In this document: in pieces, positions 46,572 to 55,137 of the stretch
Layout: every line of letters begins with the position of its first letter
Numbering within the stretch: the stretch's first letter is position 1
Assembly (NCBI RefSeq): GCF_015160855.1
Contig: NZ_CP063373.1
Location: 7,626,001-7,690,000, forward strand
Origin: Streptomyces ferrugineus
GTDB taxonomy: Bacteria; Actinomycetota; Actinomycetes; Streptomycetales; Streptomycetaceae
Direction of reading: 5' to 3'
DNA: 64,000 nt
Position numbers and translations under genes: made by a program
Notes under the pieces: generated by a model
What the model saw: only the letters and a program-made list of their open reading frames with translations
What the model was told of the DNA's origin: nothing
The model's database searches: none

Positions 46572-47243
46572 ATGGACGCCGCCCCTTCCACAGGCCACGC
46601 AGCATCCTCCGGCGCTTCGGTGCGCACCCGCGTAACCATCCCGCTGCGCTTCGCCGACGGTTACGAGGTCGCCGCCGAGGCCGTCACGTTCCACGGCCTG
46701 GCCGACGGCGAGGAGCATGTCGCCCTGGTCCTCGGCGATCCCACGGCGGCGCCCGCACCGCTGGTGCGGCTGCACTCCGAGTGCCTGACCGGGGACGTGT
46801 TCGGCTCGGCGCGCTGCGACTGCGGTCCGCAGCTGCGCGAGGCAGTGGAGCGCATCGCGGCCACCGGCGGCGTCCTGCTGTATCTCCGCCAGGAGGGCCG
46901 CGGCATCGGCCTGTACAACAAGCTGGACGCCTACGCCCTCCAGGACGCCGGCCTCGACACCTACCAGGCCAACACCGCGCTGGGCCTGCCCGAGGACGGC
47001 CGGGACTACACCGCCGCCGCCCAGATGCTCACCGCCCTCGGCATCGGCGACCTGGACCTGCTGACCAACAACCCGGACAAGGCCGGGCAGTTGCGCGAGC
47101 TGGGCGTCGCCGTGCGCTTCGTCCGGCCGACCGGCGTCTTCGCCACCGACAGCAACCTCCGCTATCTGCACGCCAAGGCGCAGCACACCCACCACACCAT
47201 CACGCTGCCCGAACCGGCCGGCCTCGCCGCGCTGGCCGGGTGA
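46572..47243 (+). CDS. GTP cyclohydrolase II (RibA-type, stand-alone)
   Basis: A 223-residue protein from ATG 46572 with ribosome site AAGGAG. GTP cyclohydrolase II opens GTP as the first step of riboflavin synthesis, or of pathways that borrow it. Zinc ligands are Cys71, Cys82 and Cys84 (ECLTGDVFGSARCDC). Other motifs are YLRQEGRGIGLYNKLDAYAL and LLTNNPDKA. It is not fused to RibB and stands outside a riboflavin operon. Control by the divergent MarR points to a conditional, specialised role. Confidence 0.92.
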   Translation: MDAAPSTGHAASSGASVRTRVTIPLRFADGYEVAAEAVTFHGLADGEEHVALVLGDPTAAPAPLVRLHSECLTGDVFGSARCDCGPQLREAVERIAATGGVLLYLRQEGRGIGLYNKLDAYALQDAGLDTYQANTALGLPEDGRDYTAAAQMLTALGIGDLDLLTNNPDKAGQLRELGVAVRFVRPTGVFATDSNLRYLHAKAQHTHHTITLPEPAGLAALAG

Positions 47244-47284
47244 CCCGCCCCAGCGGCACTCCCACGCCTCCCCCGGAGCACTCC

Positions 47285-47581
47285 ATGCCTTCCTCCCACG
47301 CCCGCGTCGCCACCGACGCCGCCCCGCGCTACGCCAAGCAGCTCGCCTCCCACTTCGGCCGGAAGATCCCCGTCGAGGAGAGGCCGGACGGCGGTCGGCG
47401 CCTCACCTTCCAGACCACCGACGTCGTCCTCGAACCCCAGGACGACCACCTGCTGATCCGGGTCACCGCACCCGACACGTCCTCGCTCACCGCCATCCAG
47501 GACGTCGTGGGCAGCCACCTCGAACGCTTCGGCCGGCGCAACGAACTCAGCGTCACCTGGGGCGAGCCCACGGAGGGCTGA
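47285..47581 (+). CDS. DUF2218 domain protein
   Basis: A 98-residue protein from ATG 47285 with GGAGCACTCC upstream. DUF2218 proteins are small, often near iron or redox genes, and of unknown function. Typical features are an N-terminal ATDAAPRYAKQLASHFGRK and the C-terminal HLERFGRRNELSVTWGEP. It follows the GTP cyclohydrolase II gene by 41 bp and probably shares its transcript. Confidence 0.88.
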   Translation: MPSSHARVATDAAPRYAKQLASHFGRKIPVEERPDGGRRLTFQTTDVVLEPQDDHLLIRVTAPDTSSLTAIQDVVGSHLERFGRRNELSVTWGEPTEG

Positions 47582-47610
47582 CCCCCGCACCGCGTACGAC
47601 ACGCACGACC

Positions 47611-47690
47611 TGCGGCCCGCACCGCACGCACGACCGCATCGCACCGCACGACCGCACCGCACGACCACACCGCACGAACGACCCGAGCTC
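47611..47690. repeat. Short CGCACCGCACGAC tandem repeats
   Basis: Imperfect copies of a 13-14 bp word (CGCACCGCACGAC and variants) fill the gap between the DUF2218 and quinone oxidoreductase genes, about four to five copies. Confidence 0.75.
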
Positions 47691-47715
47691 AGGCGCCCCA
47701 GAGAAAGGCACCGTC

Positions 47716-48663
47716 ATGAAGGCCGTCACCATCACCGACTTCGGCGCCGAGCCGCTCCTCACCGACCTGCCCATGCCGGAGCCGGGGCCGGGCGAGCTGC
47801 TGGTCCGGCTGCACGCCGCCGCGCTCAACCCCTTCGACTGGAAGGTCGTCGACGGAGCTCTCAAGGGCGCGGTCGAGCACGGCTTCCCGCTCGTCCTGGG
47901 CTCCGACGGCGCCGGCGTGGTCGAGCGCATCGGGCCCGGGGTGATCCACTTCCGGCCCGGCGACACCGTCTACGGCCAGTTCATGAACCTCCCGTACGGC
48001 CGCGGCTCCTACGCCGAGTACGTCCTGGCCGCCGAGAACGGGACCGTCGCCCGTATGCCCGACGACCTGCCGTTTCCGGTCGCCGCGGCCCTGCCCACCG
48101 CCAGCGTCACCGCCTACCAGGCCATCGAGGCCGCCCGCCTCGACACCGGGCACGTGATCCTGATCAACGGCGCGTCCGGCGGCGTGGGCCAGTCGGCGAT
48201 CCAGTTCGCGGCGCTCCAGGGCGCCAGGGTGCTGGCCACGGCCACCGGCGACATCGCCGGCCACCTTCGCGATCTCGGCGCCGACGAGACCATCGACTTC
48301 ACCGCCGTACCCACCGCCGAGCAGGTCCTGGCCGCCCACCCCGAGGGCATCGACTCCGTCCTGGACCTGGTCACCCAGCCCGGCGGCGACATCGACGCCC
48401 TGGCGGGTCTGCTCAAGCCCGGCGGCACCCTGGTGAGCACCAACCGGGCCGTCGACCCCGACGCCCTGGCCGCCCGCGAGATCCACGGCGTCAACCTCGT
48501 CAACGACCCCAGCCGCAAGGAACTGGAGTCCCTCGCCGCCCTCGCCGACGCGGGGAAGCTCCGCATCACGATCGACGCCGAGGTCCCCCTGGCCGACGCC
48601 CCGGCCGCCGTGGCCCGCGCCCGCGCCGGGGGCTCCCGCGGCAAGACGGTCATCCTGCTCTGA
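47716..48663 (+). CDS. NADP-dependent quinone oxidoreductase-like protein (MDR family)
   Basis: A 315-residue protein from ATG 47716 with ribosome site GAGAAAGG. It belongs to the zeta-crystallin/quinone oxidoreductase branch of medium-chain dehydrogenases. The nucleotide-binding motif is INGASGGVGQSAIQFA; the N-terminal part has LNPFDWKVVDGAL and VLGSDGAGVVERIG. Zinc-binding cysteines of alcohol dehydrogenases are absent, as expected. It lies downstream of the MarR-controlled genes and may belong to the same response. Confidence 0.93.
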   Translation: MKAVTITDFGAEPLLTDLPMPEPGPGELLVRLHAAALNPFDWKVVDGALKGAVEHGFPLVLGSDGAGVVERIGPGVIHFRPGDTVYGQFMNLPYGRGSYAEYVLAAENGTVARMPDDLPFPVAAALPTASVTAYQAIEAARLDTGHVILINGASGGVGQSAIQFAALQGARVLATATGDIAGHLRDLGADETIDFTAVPTAEQVLAAHPEGIDSVLDLVTQPGGDIDALAGLLKPGGTLVSTNRAVDPDALAAREIHGVNLVNDPSRKELESLAALADAGKLRITIDAEVPLADAPAAVARARAGGSRGKTVILL

Positions 48664-48698
48664 CGCCCTGGCCCACCGCGCTGCGACGCCCCGGCCGC

Positions 48699-49103
48699 TC
48701 AGGCCCCTTCGGCCGCCCACCCCTGGCGGCGCAGCACAGCCGACACGTCCGGTGCCTCGTAGTGCTCGCCCTTGAGGACCTTGCCGTCGGCCCGGCGGGC
48801 GACCTGGCCGTCGGGGCCCAGCTTGCTCATGTTGGAGCGGTGGATCTCGGCCAGTACGGCGTCGAGGTCGATGCCGTGCACCAGAGCCGTGCCGTAGGCG
48901 ACGTAGACGACGTCCGCCAGCTCGTGCGCGAGCTTGTCGAGCGGGCCGGTGACGGACACCTCGGCGACCTCCGCGGCCTCCTCGGCGAGCAGCTCCCCGC
49001 GGTGCGCGGCGATCTCCGGGGAGACCGCCGTCGGCGTACTGCGGGCGTCGAGCCCGAAGGCGAGGTGGAATTCACGGACCAGATCGGCGGGAGAGGAACT
49101 CAT
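48699..49103 (-). CDS. MazG-like nucleotide pyrophosphohydrolase
   Basis: A 134-residue protein from ATG 49103. The all-alpha NTP-PPase motif EExxE...ExxD is present: ELLAEEAAEVAE, then HELADVVYVAYG. Such enzymes hydrolyse nucleoside triphosphates, often non-canonical ones. The C-terminal KLGPDGQVARRADGKVLKGE is a common extension. It sits between two plus-strand genes and may have its own promoter. Substrate unknown. Confidence 0.88.
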   Translation of the reverse strand: MSSSPADLVREFHLAFGLDARSTPTAVSPEIAAHRGELLAEEAAEVAEVSVTGPLDKLAHELADVVYVAYGTALVHGIDLDAVLAEIHRSNMSKLGPDGQVARRADGKVLKGEHYEAPDVSAVLRRQGWAAEGA

Positions 49104-49223
49104 GCGGCGACTGTAGCGGCCGGGACCGGCAGTCCGACCGCGGACGGCTCCGGTTCCGCCCACCCCCCTCGCTGTGACCTCGGCCCTGGTCAGCACCGCC
49201 TTCCGGCTGGCAGGATCGCCGCC

Positions 49224-50219
49224 ATGTCCAAGGCACTCACCCGCATCGGCAGGCGCCGCGCCCTTCAGGGCGGGGTCGCCGGCTTCGTGGCCCTCGGGCT
49301 GCTGCTGTGGTGGCTGTGGCCCCTGGGCGAGGAGCCGCCGAGCGGGACGATCACGTTCAGCACCGGCACGCGCGCGGGTGTGTATCACGAGTACGGCGAG
49401 CTCCTGCGCAACGAGCTGGCCAAGGACATGCCGCAGCTCAAGGTGCGGCTGCTGCCGAGCGCCGGGTCGCAGGAGAACGTGGAGCGCGTCGCGAACGGCC
49501 AGGCCGACTTCACCATCGCCGCGGCCGACGCGGTGGACACCTTCAAGAGCGGCGGCAAGCCCGTCACCGACCGGCTGCGCGGTGTCGCCCGCCTGTACGA
49601 CGACTACGTACAGCTCGTCGTCCCGCCGGACTCGGACATCCGCTCCGTCGCGGACCTCAAGGGCAAGCGGGTGGCCATAGGGCTGCCCAACTCCGGCGTA
49701 CGGCTGATCGCCACCCGTGTGCTGGAGGCCGCCGGCATCGACCCGGAGAAGGACATCACGCCCAGGGCGGACGGCATCGACACCGGGCCCAAGCGACTGG
49801 GGCACGAGCTCGACGCCTTCTTCTGGTCGGGCGGCGTGCCGACGGACGGGCTGGCGAAGATCGCCGAGAACTCCGCGTTCCGGTTCGTGCCGATCGACGC
49901 CGATCTGGTCGCCAAGGTGCACGCCCGGGGCGACGCGGCCCACTACTACCGCGCGACCAACATGCCGGAGTCGGCCTACCCCACCGTCCAGAACGGCGAC
50001 ACGGTGGCCACGATCGCCGTCTCCAACCTGCTGGTCACCCGCAAGGACACGGACCCCCGCCTCACCGAGTGGCTCACCCGCACGGTGATCAAGAGCCGCG
50101 ACGGCATCGGCGCCCACGTCCACTCCGCCCAGCTCGTCGACCTGCGCACGGCGATCTACACCGCCCCGCTGGCCCTGCACGACGGCGCCAGGCGCTACTA
50201 CCGCTCGGTCAAGCCGTAG
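49224..50219 (+). CDS. TAXI-family (TRAP-associated) extracytoplasmic solute-binding protein
   Basis: A 331-residue protein from ATG 49224. One N-terminal membrane anchor (about residues 16-34, GVAGFVALGLLLWWLWPLG) is followed by a periplasmic-binding-type domain: TFSTGTRAGVYHEYGELLRN, GQADFTIAAADAVDTF, LKGKRVAIGLPNSGVRLIA. It resembles TAXI proteins, some of which bind glutamate or glutamine. TRAP membrane subunits are not encoded nearby. Its stop codon is 18 bp from that of the converging gluK gene, so a role with the glutamate sensor is an attractive inference. Confidence 0.9.
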   Translation: MSKALTRIGRRRALQGGVAGFVALGLLLWWLWPLGEEPPSGTITFSTGTRAGVYHEYGELLRNELAKDMPQLKVRLLPSAGSQENVERVANGQADFTIAAADAVDTFKSGGKPVTDRLRGVARLYDDYVQLVVPPDSDIRSVADLKGKRVAIGLPNSGVRLIATRVLEAAGIDPEKDITPRADGIDTGPKRLGHELDAFFWSGGVPTDGLAKIAENSAFRFVPIDADLVAKVHARGDAAHYYRATNMPESAYPTVQNGDTVATIAVSNLLVTRKDTDPRLTEWLTRTVIKSRDGIGAHVHSAQLVDLRTAIYTAPLALHDGARRYYRSVKP

Positions 50220-50237
50220 GAACCCTCGCCGGCCCCG

Positions 50238-51629
50238 CTACGCCGTGGGCGCCGACCTGGGCACGGTCACCGTCACCCGCAGTCCGTGCGGCTCATGATG
50301 GCCGTACTCCATCGAGCCTCCGCCCGCCGCGAGCAGCGCACGGGAGATCGACAGGCCCAGGCCCGAGCCCTTGACGTTCTGGTGGCGGCCGCTGCGCCAG
50401 AAGCGGTCGCCGATGCGGGCGAGCTCCTCGTCGGTGAGGCCGGGGCCGTTGTCGGTCACCTCGATGGTGGACGCGGTGCCGTTGAAGGCGACGGTGACCT
50501 CGACGCTCTGGTCCTTCGGAGTGAACTTGACCGCGTTGTCGATCACCGCGTCCAGCGCGCTGGAGAGCGCCACCGGATCGGCCCAGGCGGTGGTCGGCGG
50601 GCAGGTACCCACCAGCCGGACGCCCTTGGCCTCGGCGGTCGGCGCCCAGGCGGCGACACGCTCGGCGGCGAGCGCGCCGACGTCGGTGAGCCGGAGGTCG
50701 GCGGCGGTGTGCTCGGCCAGGGCGAGGTCGAGCAGATCGTCCAGGACCTGCGCCAGGCGCTTGCCCTCCGCCTGCACCGACGCGATCTCCTCGTTGCCCT
50801 CGGGCAGCTCGAAGGCGAGCAGTTCGATGCGCAGCAGCAGCGCCGCGAGCGGATTGCGCAGCTGGTGCGAGGCGTCGGCGACGAAGGCGCGCTGCTGCTC
50901 CAGCACGTCCTCGACGTTGTCCGCCATCTCGTTGAACGACCGGGCCAGCCGCCGCAGCTCCGGCGGACCACTGGCCACCGCGACCCGTGACTTCAGCCGG
51001 CCGCTCGCGATTTCATGCGTGGTGACGTCCAGTACGCGCACCGGCCTGAGCACCCAGCCGGTCAGCCTGAGGGCGGCCCCGACGGCCACCAGCATCGCGG
51101 CCGTCAGACCGGCGCCGATGATCAGCCAGCCGTGCAGGATCCGCGAGCGCATCTGCCCGGTCGGCGAGTCCGTGACGACGACCGCGACGACGTCACCGTC
51201 CCGGATCACCGGCGAGGCGACCACGAGACGGCCCCGCTGCCAGGGCCACACCTGCTCGGGGTCGTGGCTGCGCCGGCTGAGCAGGGACTCCTCGAAGGCG
51301 TCGCGCACCTCGCCGGTCTCGGGCAGGAACCAGGTCGTCGGCCCGTTGGCCAGCGGTGTGTCGTTGGGCAGGAAGACGCCGGCCCGGATGCCGTAGACGT
51401 CGTAGTAGCTCTCCAGCTCCCGGCTGAGGATGCGCAGCTCGTCACGGGAGCCGGTGGTCGGGTCGGCGGCGGGCCGGGCGATGGCCGCGAAGTACGCCGT
51501 GTCGTCGATCCGGTCGACGACGACGTTCTGCTGCTGGGCCGAGGCCAGGCTGACGCCGAGCGGGATGCCGAGCGCGAGCAGCACGGCCGCCATCAGGACG
51601 ATCAGCAGCGGGAGGAGGCGAGTGCGCAC
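50238..51629 (-). CDS. gluK: Sensor histidine kinase GluK
   Basis: A 463-residue membrane kinase from GTG or ATG at 51629. Helix 1 (about 7-29) and helix 2 (about 166-188) flank an extracellular sensor domain of about 135 residues. HAMP follows, then the H-box DASHQLRNPLAAL (His255), N-box DAVIDNAVKFTP, G1 DNGPGL and G2 GSGLGLSIS. It lies 9 bp downstream of the response regulator gene and next to gluABCD, matching the GluR-GluK glutamate-sensing system described in S. coelicolor. Assignment rests on this synteny. Confidence 0.9.
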   Translation of the reverse strand: MRTRLLPLLIVLMAAVLLALGIPLGVSLASAQQQNVVVDRIDDTAYFAAIARPAADPTTGSRDELRILSRELESYYDVYGIRAGVFLPNDTPLANGPTTWFLPETGEVRDAFEESLLSRRSHDPEQVWPWQRGRLVVASPVIRDGDVVAVVVTDSPTGQMRSRILHGWLIIGAGLTAAMLVAVGAALRLTGWVLRPVRVLDVTTHEIASGRLKSRVAVASGPPELRRLARSFNEMADNVEDVLEQQRAFVADASHQLRNPLAALLLRIELLAFELPEGNEEIASVQAEGKRLAQVLDDLLDLALAEHTAADLRLTDVGALAAERVAAWAPTAEAKGVRLVGTCPPTTAWADPVALSSALDAVIDNAVKFTPKDQSVEVTVAFNGTASTIEVTDNGPGLTDEELARIGDRFWRSGRHQNVKGSGLGLSISRALLAAGGGSMEYGHHEPHGLRVTVTVPRSAPTA

Positions 51630-51638
51630 CCTTGCCCG

Positions 51639-52325
51639 CTACGAGCCCGGGGCGACGAGCCGGTACCCGACGCCGCGTACGGTCTCGATCAGCGCCGGCA
51701 TCCGCAGCTTGGCGCGCAGGGACGCCACATGCACCTCGAGGGTGCGCCCGGTCCCCTCCCAGCTCGTGCGCCACACCTCGCTGATGATCTGCTCCCTGCG
51801 GAAGACCACCCCGGGGCGCTGGGCCAGCAGGGCGAGGAGGTCGAACTCCTTGCGGGTGAGCTGGACGACCGAACCGTCGACGCTGACCTGCCGGGTGGGC
51901 AGCTCGATGTGCACGGCGCCCAGGCGCAGCACGCCGTCGCCGTTCGCGCCGGGGTCCTCGGGCGCGGTGCGCCGGCTGACGGCGTGAATCCGGGCGAGCA
52001 GTTCTCCGGTGTCGTACGGCTTGACCACGTAGTCGTCTGCCCCGAGGTTGAGGCCATGGATGCGGGAGCGGACGTCGGAGCGCGCGGTGACCATGATCAC
52101 CGGGGTGCTGGTGCGCTTGCGGATCTTGCCGCAGACCTCGTAACCGTCCTGGTCGGGCAGGCCGAGGTCGAGAAGGACGACGCCGAAGCCGTTGCCCTCC
52201 GGGACGAGCGCCTGCAGAGCCTCCTCGCCGCTACGCGCGTGCGTGACGTCGAAACCATGCCGTGCCAGGACCGCGGACAGCGCGGCTGCGACATGGTTGT
52301 CGTCCTCGACGAGGAGCAGTCTCAT
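51639..52325 (-). CDS. gluR: Response regulator GluR (OmpR family)
   Basis: A 228-residue protein from ATG 52325 with ribosome site GGGAGG; the longer frame upstream is unlikely. The receiver domain has the acid pocket VEDDN, phospho-acceptor Asp53 (LLDLGLP) and VMVTARS-like switch (IMVTARSDV). The OmpR-type winged helix includes LTRKEFDLLALLAQRPGVV and VHVASLRAKL. In S. coelicolor GluR activates gluABCD in response to glutamate. It is divergent from gluA, with its regulatory region between them. Confidence 0.92.
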   Translation of the reverse strand: MRLLLVEDDNHVAAALSAVLARHGFDVTHARSGEEALQALVPEGNGFGVVLLDLGLPDQDGYEVCGKIRKRTSTPVIMVTARSDVRSRIHGLNLGADDYVVKPYDTGELLARIHAVSRRTAPEDPGANGDGVLRLGAVHIELPTRQVSVDGSVVQLTRKEFDLLALLAQRPGVVFRREQIISEVWRTSWEGTGRTLEVHVASLRAKLRMPALIETVRGVGYRLVAPGS

Positions 52326-52504
52326 CCCGGCCTCCCTCAGTTCACCGGCCGTACAATTCGGACAGATACCCAATGCGTGTGCACACGCGCGTGCACCATG
52401 GAAGTCACGCTGATGGACGAGGACGCCGTCAAGAGGGTTCCGGTTGCGGGTTGCTTCCGTTATCCAGCCGGTACGCTCCCAGCTCACAAGTGCTACGACA
52501 CGTG

Positions 52505-52520
52505 TCCGATTGCTATCGGA
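52505..52520. promoter_or_regulatory. Inverted repeat in the gluR-gluA intergenic region
   Basis: TCCGAT-TGCT-ATCGGA has perfect 6-bp arms and lies about 94 bp upstream of the gluA start. Half-site TCGGAT recurs about 40 bp downstream (GTCGGATACGG). It is a candidate GluR site. Confidence 0.45.
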
Positions 52521-52613
52521 TCGTGATGCTCAGATTCCCCTCAGAACTGATGACGCAGGTCGGATACGGTTATTACTGTCCTCCGAAACCGAGGAGGACG
52601 GAGCCTGAGAGCG

Positions 52614-53390
52614 ATGACCGAAGTATCGGTGGCCAAGGAAGATGTGGCCGCGTCCGGCGACCTGGTCGTCCTGAAGAACGTCAACAAGCATTTCGGCGCG
52701 TTGCACGTGCTGCAGGACATCGACCTGACGATCGCCCGCGGTGAGGTCGTCGTGGTCATCGGACCCTCCGGGTCCGGGAAGTCCACCCTGTGCCGCACCA
52801 TCAACCGCCTCGAGACGATCGACTCCGGCGCGATCGCCATCGACGGCAAGCCGTTGCCCGCGGAAGGCAAGGAGCTGGCCCGGCTGCGCGCCGACGTCGG
52901 GATGGTCTTCCAGTCCTTCAACCTCTTCGCGCACAAGACCGTGCTCGAGAACGTGATGCTGGGCCAGATCAAGGTCCGTAAGACGGACAAGAAGAAGGCC
53001 GAGGAGAAGGCACGCGCCCTGCTGGACCGGGTGGGTGTGGGTTCCCAGGCGGACAAGTACCCCGCCCAGCTCTCCGGCGGCCAGCAGCAGCGTGTGGCCA
53101 TCGCCCGGGCGCTGGCCATGGACCCCAAGGTCATGCTCTTCGACGAGCCGACGTCGGCTCTCGACCCGGAGATGATCAACGAGGTCCTGGAGGTCATGCA
53201 GCAGCTCGCCCGCGACGGCATGACCATGATCGTCGTCACCCATGAGATGGGCTTCGCCCGTTCGGCCGCGAACCGGGTGGTCTTCATGGCGGACGGCAAG
53301 ATCGTCGAAGAGGCTGTGCCGGACCAGTTCTTCAGCAACCCGCGCAGCGACCGCGCAAAGGACTTCCTGTCCAAGATCCTGCACCACTGA
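52614..53390 (+). CDS. gluA: Glutamate ABC transporter ATP-binding protein
   Basis: A 258-residue ATPase from ATG 52614. It drives glutamate uptake with GluB, GluC and GluD. Walker A is GPSGSGKS (residues 50-57), the signature is [15 protein letters not shown], Walker B is [12 protein letters not shown], and the switch His is in VTHEMGFA. Sequence and operon match the polar amino acid transporter class. The 3' end of the gene is part of a 22-bp tandem duplication. Confidence 0.95.
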   Translation: MTEVSVAKEDVAASGDLVVLKNVNKHFGALHVLQDIDLTIARGEVVVVIGPSGSGKSTLCRTINRLETIDSGAIAIDGKPLPAEGKELARLRADVGMVFQSFNLFAHKTVLENVMLGQIKVRKTDKKKAEEKARALLDRVGVGSQADKYPAQLSGGQQQRVAIARALAMDPKVMLFDEPTSALDPEMINEVLEVMQQLARDGMTMIVVTHEMGFARSAANRVVFMADGKIVEEAVPDQFFSNPRSDRAKDFLSKILHH

Positions 53391-53417
53391 GGGACAGATC
53401 CTGCACCACTGAGGGAC
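53374..53417 (+). repeat. 22-bp tandem duplication over the gluA stop
   Basis: Positions 53374-53395 and 53396-53417 are identical. The unit includes the last coding bases, the TGA and 5 bp beyond. A third, diverged copy (CCCGCACCACTGACGGACTG) follows at about 53424-53443. Confidence 0.93.
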
Positions 53418-53523
53418 TGTGTTCCCGCACCACTGACGGACTGCGTCTCGCAGCCGACGACCTGCGTCACCCGCCGCCGCTCCTGACGGCATGCATCTCG
53501 TCTCCACACAAAGGATGTTCACC

Positions 53524-54366
53524 ATGAAGCTCCGCAAGGTCTCCGCGGCGGCCGCCGCTGCAATCGTCCTCTCCATCACCGCCACCGCCTGCGGCGGCGA
53601 CGGCGACAGCGACAGCGGGTCGGGCTCCGGTGGCGGCGACAAGATCAAGATTGGCATTAAGTACGACCAGCCGGGTCTGGGCCTGAAGGAGCCGGACGGT
53701 TCCTTCTCCGGGTTCGACGTGGATGTGGCCACGTATGTGGCGAAGGAGCTCGGCTACGACGCCGACCAGATCGAGTTCGTCGAGACCAAGACCCCCGACC
53801 GCGAGAACGCGCTGAAGCGCGGTGACGTGAAGTTCATCGCGGCCACGTACTCGATCAACGACGAGCGTAAGAAGTCGGTCGACTTCGCCGGCCCCTACCT
53901 GCTGGCCCACCAGGACCTGCTGATCAAGACCGACTCGGACATCACCGAGGCCACCGACCTCAACGGCAAGAAGCTGTGCTCGGTGACCGGCTCCACCTCG
54001 GCGCAGAACGTCAAGAACGACTTCGCACCGAAGGCCAACCTGACGGAGAGGAGCGGCTACTCGGAGTGCGTCTCCGCTCTGCAGAGCGGTGCCGTGGACG
54101 CTCTGACGACGGACGACTCGATCCTCGCCGGCTACGCCTCGCAGGAGCAGTACAAGGGCAAGTTCAAGCTCGCCGGCCTGAAACTGAGCAACGAGAACTA
54201 CGGCATCGGTGTGCAGAAGGGCGACACCGAGACTCTCAACAAGATCAACGCCGCCCTGGAGAAGATGGTCCAGGAGAAGGCCTGGGACAAGGCGGTCGCC
54301 GACAACTTCGGTCCGGCCAACTACAAGAACGAGCCCGCGCCGAAGATCGGCGTCATCGTCAAGTAG
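53524..54366 (+). CDS. gluB: Glutamate-binding lipoprotein
   Basis: A 280-residue substrate-binding protein from ATG 53524 with AAAGGA upstream. The N-terminus is a lipoprotein signal (lipobox TATAC, Cys22), then a Gly/Ser/Asp linker. The SBP family 3 fold shows KIKIGIKYDQPGLGLKEPDG, SGFDVDVATYVAKELG and EFVETKTPDRENALKRGDVK (part). It captures extracellular glutamate for the GluCD permease. Confidence 0.95.
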   Translation: MKLRKVSAAAAAAIVLSITATACGGDGDSDSGSGSGGGDKIKIGIKYDQPGLGLKEPDGSFSGFDVDVATYVAKELGYDADQIEFVETKTPDRENALKRGDVKFIAATYSINDERKKSVDFAGPYLLAHQDLLIKTDSDITEATDLNGKKLCSVTGSTSAQNVKNDFAPKANLTERSGYSECVSALQSGAVDALTTDDSILAGYASQEQYKGKFKLAGLKLSNENYGIGVQKGDTETLNKINAALEKMVQEKAWDKAVADNFGPANYKNEPAPKIGVIVK

Positions 54367-54380
54367 CGCAAGGATCCACC

Positions 54381-54420
54381 GGCGCGCCGCCGTCCACCGC
54401 GATCAGGGCGGCGGCGCGCC
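54381..54420 (+). terminator. Intercistronic stem-loop between gluB and gluC
   Basis: GGCGCGCCGCC (54381-54391) pairs with GGCGGCGCGCC (54410-54420) across an 18-nt loop. Placed after the binding-protein gene, it may protect upstream mRNA and lower read-through to the permease genes. Confidence 0.7.
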
Positions 54421-54462
54421 GCGCTATCCACATACGCCACCCACCCGGAAGCGCGGGAGATC

Positions 54463-55137
54463 GTGTTCGACTTTCTTTCTGACTATGACAACCCGACCCT
54501 GTTGGGTGCCTTCTGGATGACGGTGAAACTCACCTTGCTCTCCGGTATCGGCTCCCTGGTCTGGGGCACCCTCCTGGCCGCGATGCGGGTCAGCCCGGTC
54601 CCGCTCATGCGCGGCTTCGGCACGGCCTATGTGAACATCGTCCGGAACATCCCTCTGACGGTCATCATCATCTTCACGTCGCTCGGTCTCGCCGACATCT
54701 TCGGCGTGACAATGGGCGCCACCGACTTCAAGGTCCAGGGCTTCCGCCTGGCGATCCTCGGTTTCGTCGCCTACACCGCGGCCTTCGTCTGCGAAGCGAT
54801 TCGTTCCGGCATCAACACCGTGCCGATGGGGCAGGCCGAGGCGGCCCGTGCCATCGGGCTGACCTTCAGCCAAACCTTGCGGCTGATCATCCTGCCGCAG
54901 GCCTTCCGCTCGGTCATCGGCCCGCTGGCCAACGTGTTGATCGCCCTGACCAAGAACACCACCGTGGCGGCCGCGATCGGTGTGGCCGAGGCCGCCGCCC
55001 TGATGAAGACAATGATCGAGAACGAGGCTCAGACGCTGCTCATCGGCGCAGTCTTCGCCTTCGGTTTCGTGGTACTGACCCTGCCCACCGGCCTCTTCCT
55101 CGGCTGGCTGAGCAAGCGAATGGCGGTGAAGCGATGA
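54463..55137 (+). CDS. gluC: Glutamate ABC transporter permease
   Basis: A 224-residue membrane protein from GTG 54463, with GGGAG upstream. About five helices are visible. The cytoplasmic EAA loop that contacts GluA is EAARAIGLTFSQTLRLIILP. It pairs with GluD to form the channel. Its stop overlaps the gluD start (ATGA), indicating translational coupling. Confidence 0.95.
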   Translation: MFDFLSDYDNPTLLGAFWMTVKLTLLSGIGSLVWGTLLAAMRVSPVPLMRGFGTAYVNIVRNIPLTVIIIFTSLGLADIFGVTMGATDFKVQGFRLAILGFVAYTAAFVCEAIRSGINTVPMGQAEAARAIGLTFSQTLRLIILPQAFRSVIGPLANVLIALTKNTTVAAAIGVAEAAALMKTMIENEAQTLLIGAVFAFGFVVLTLPTGLFLGWLSKRMAVKR

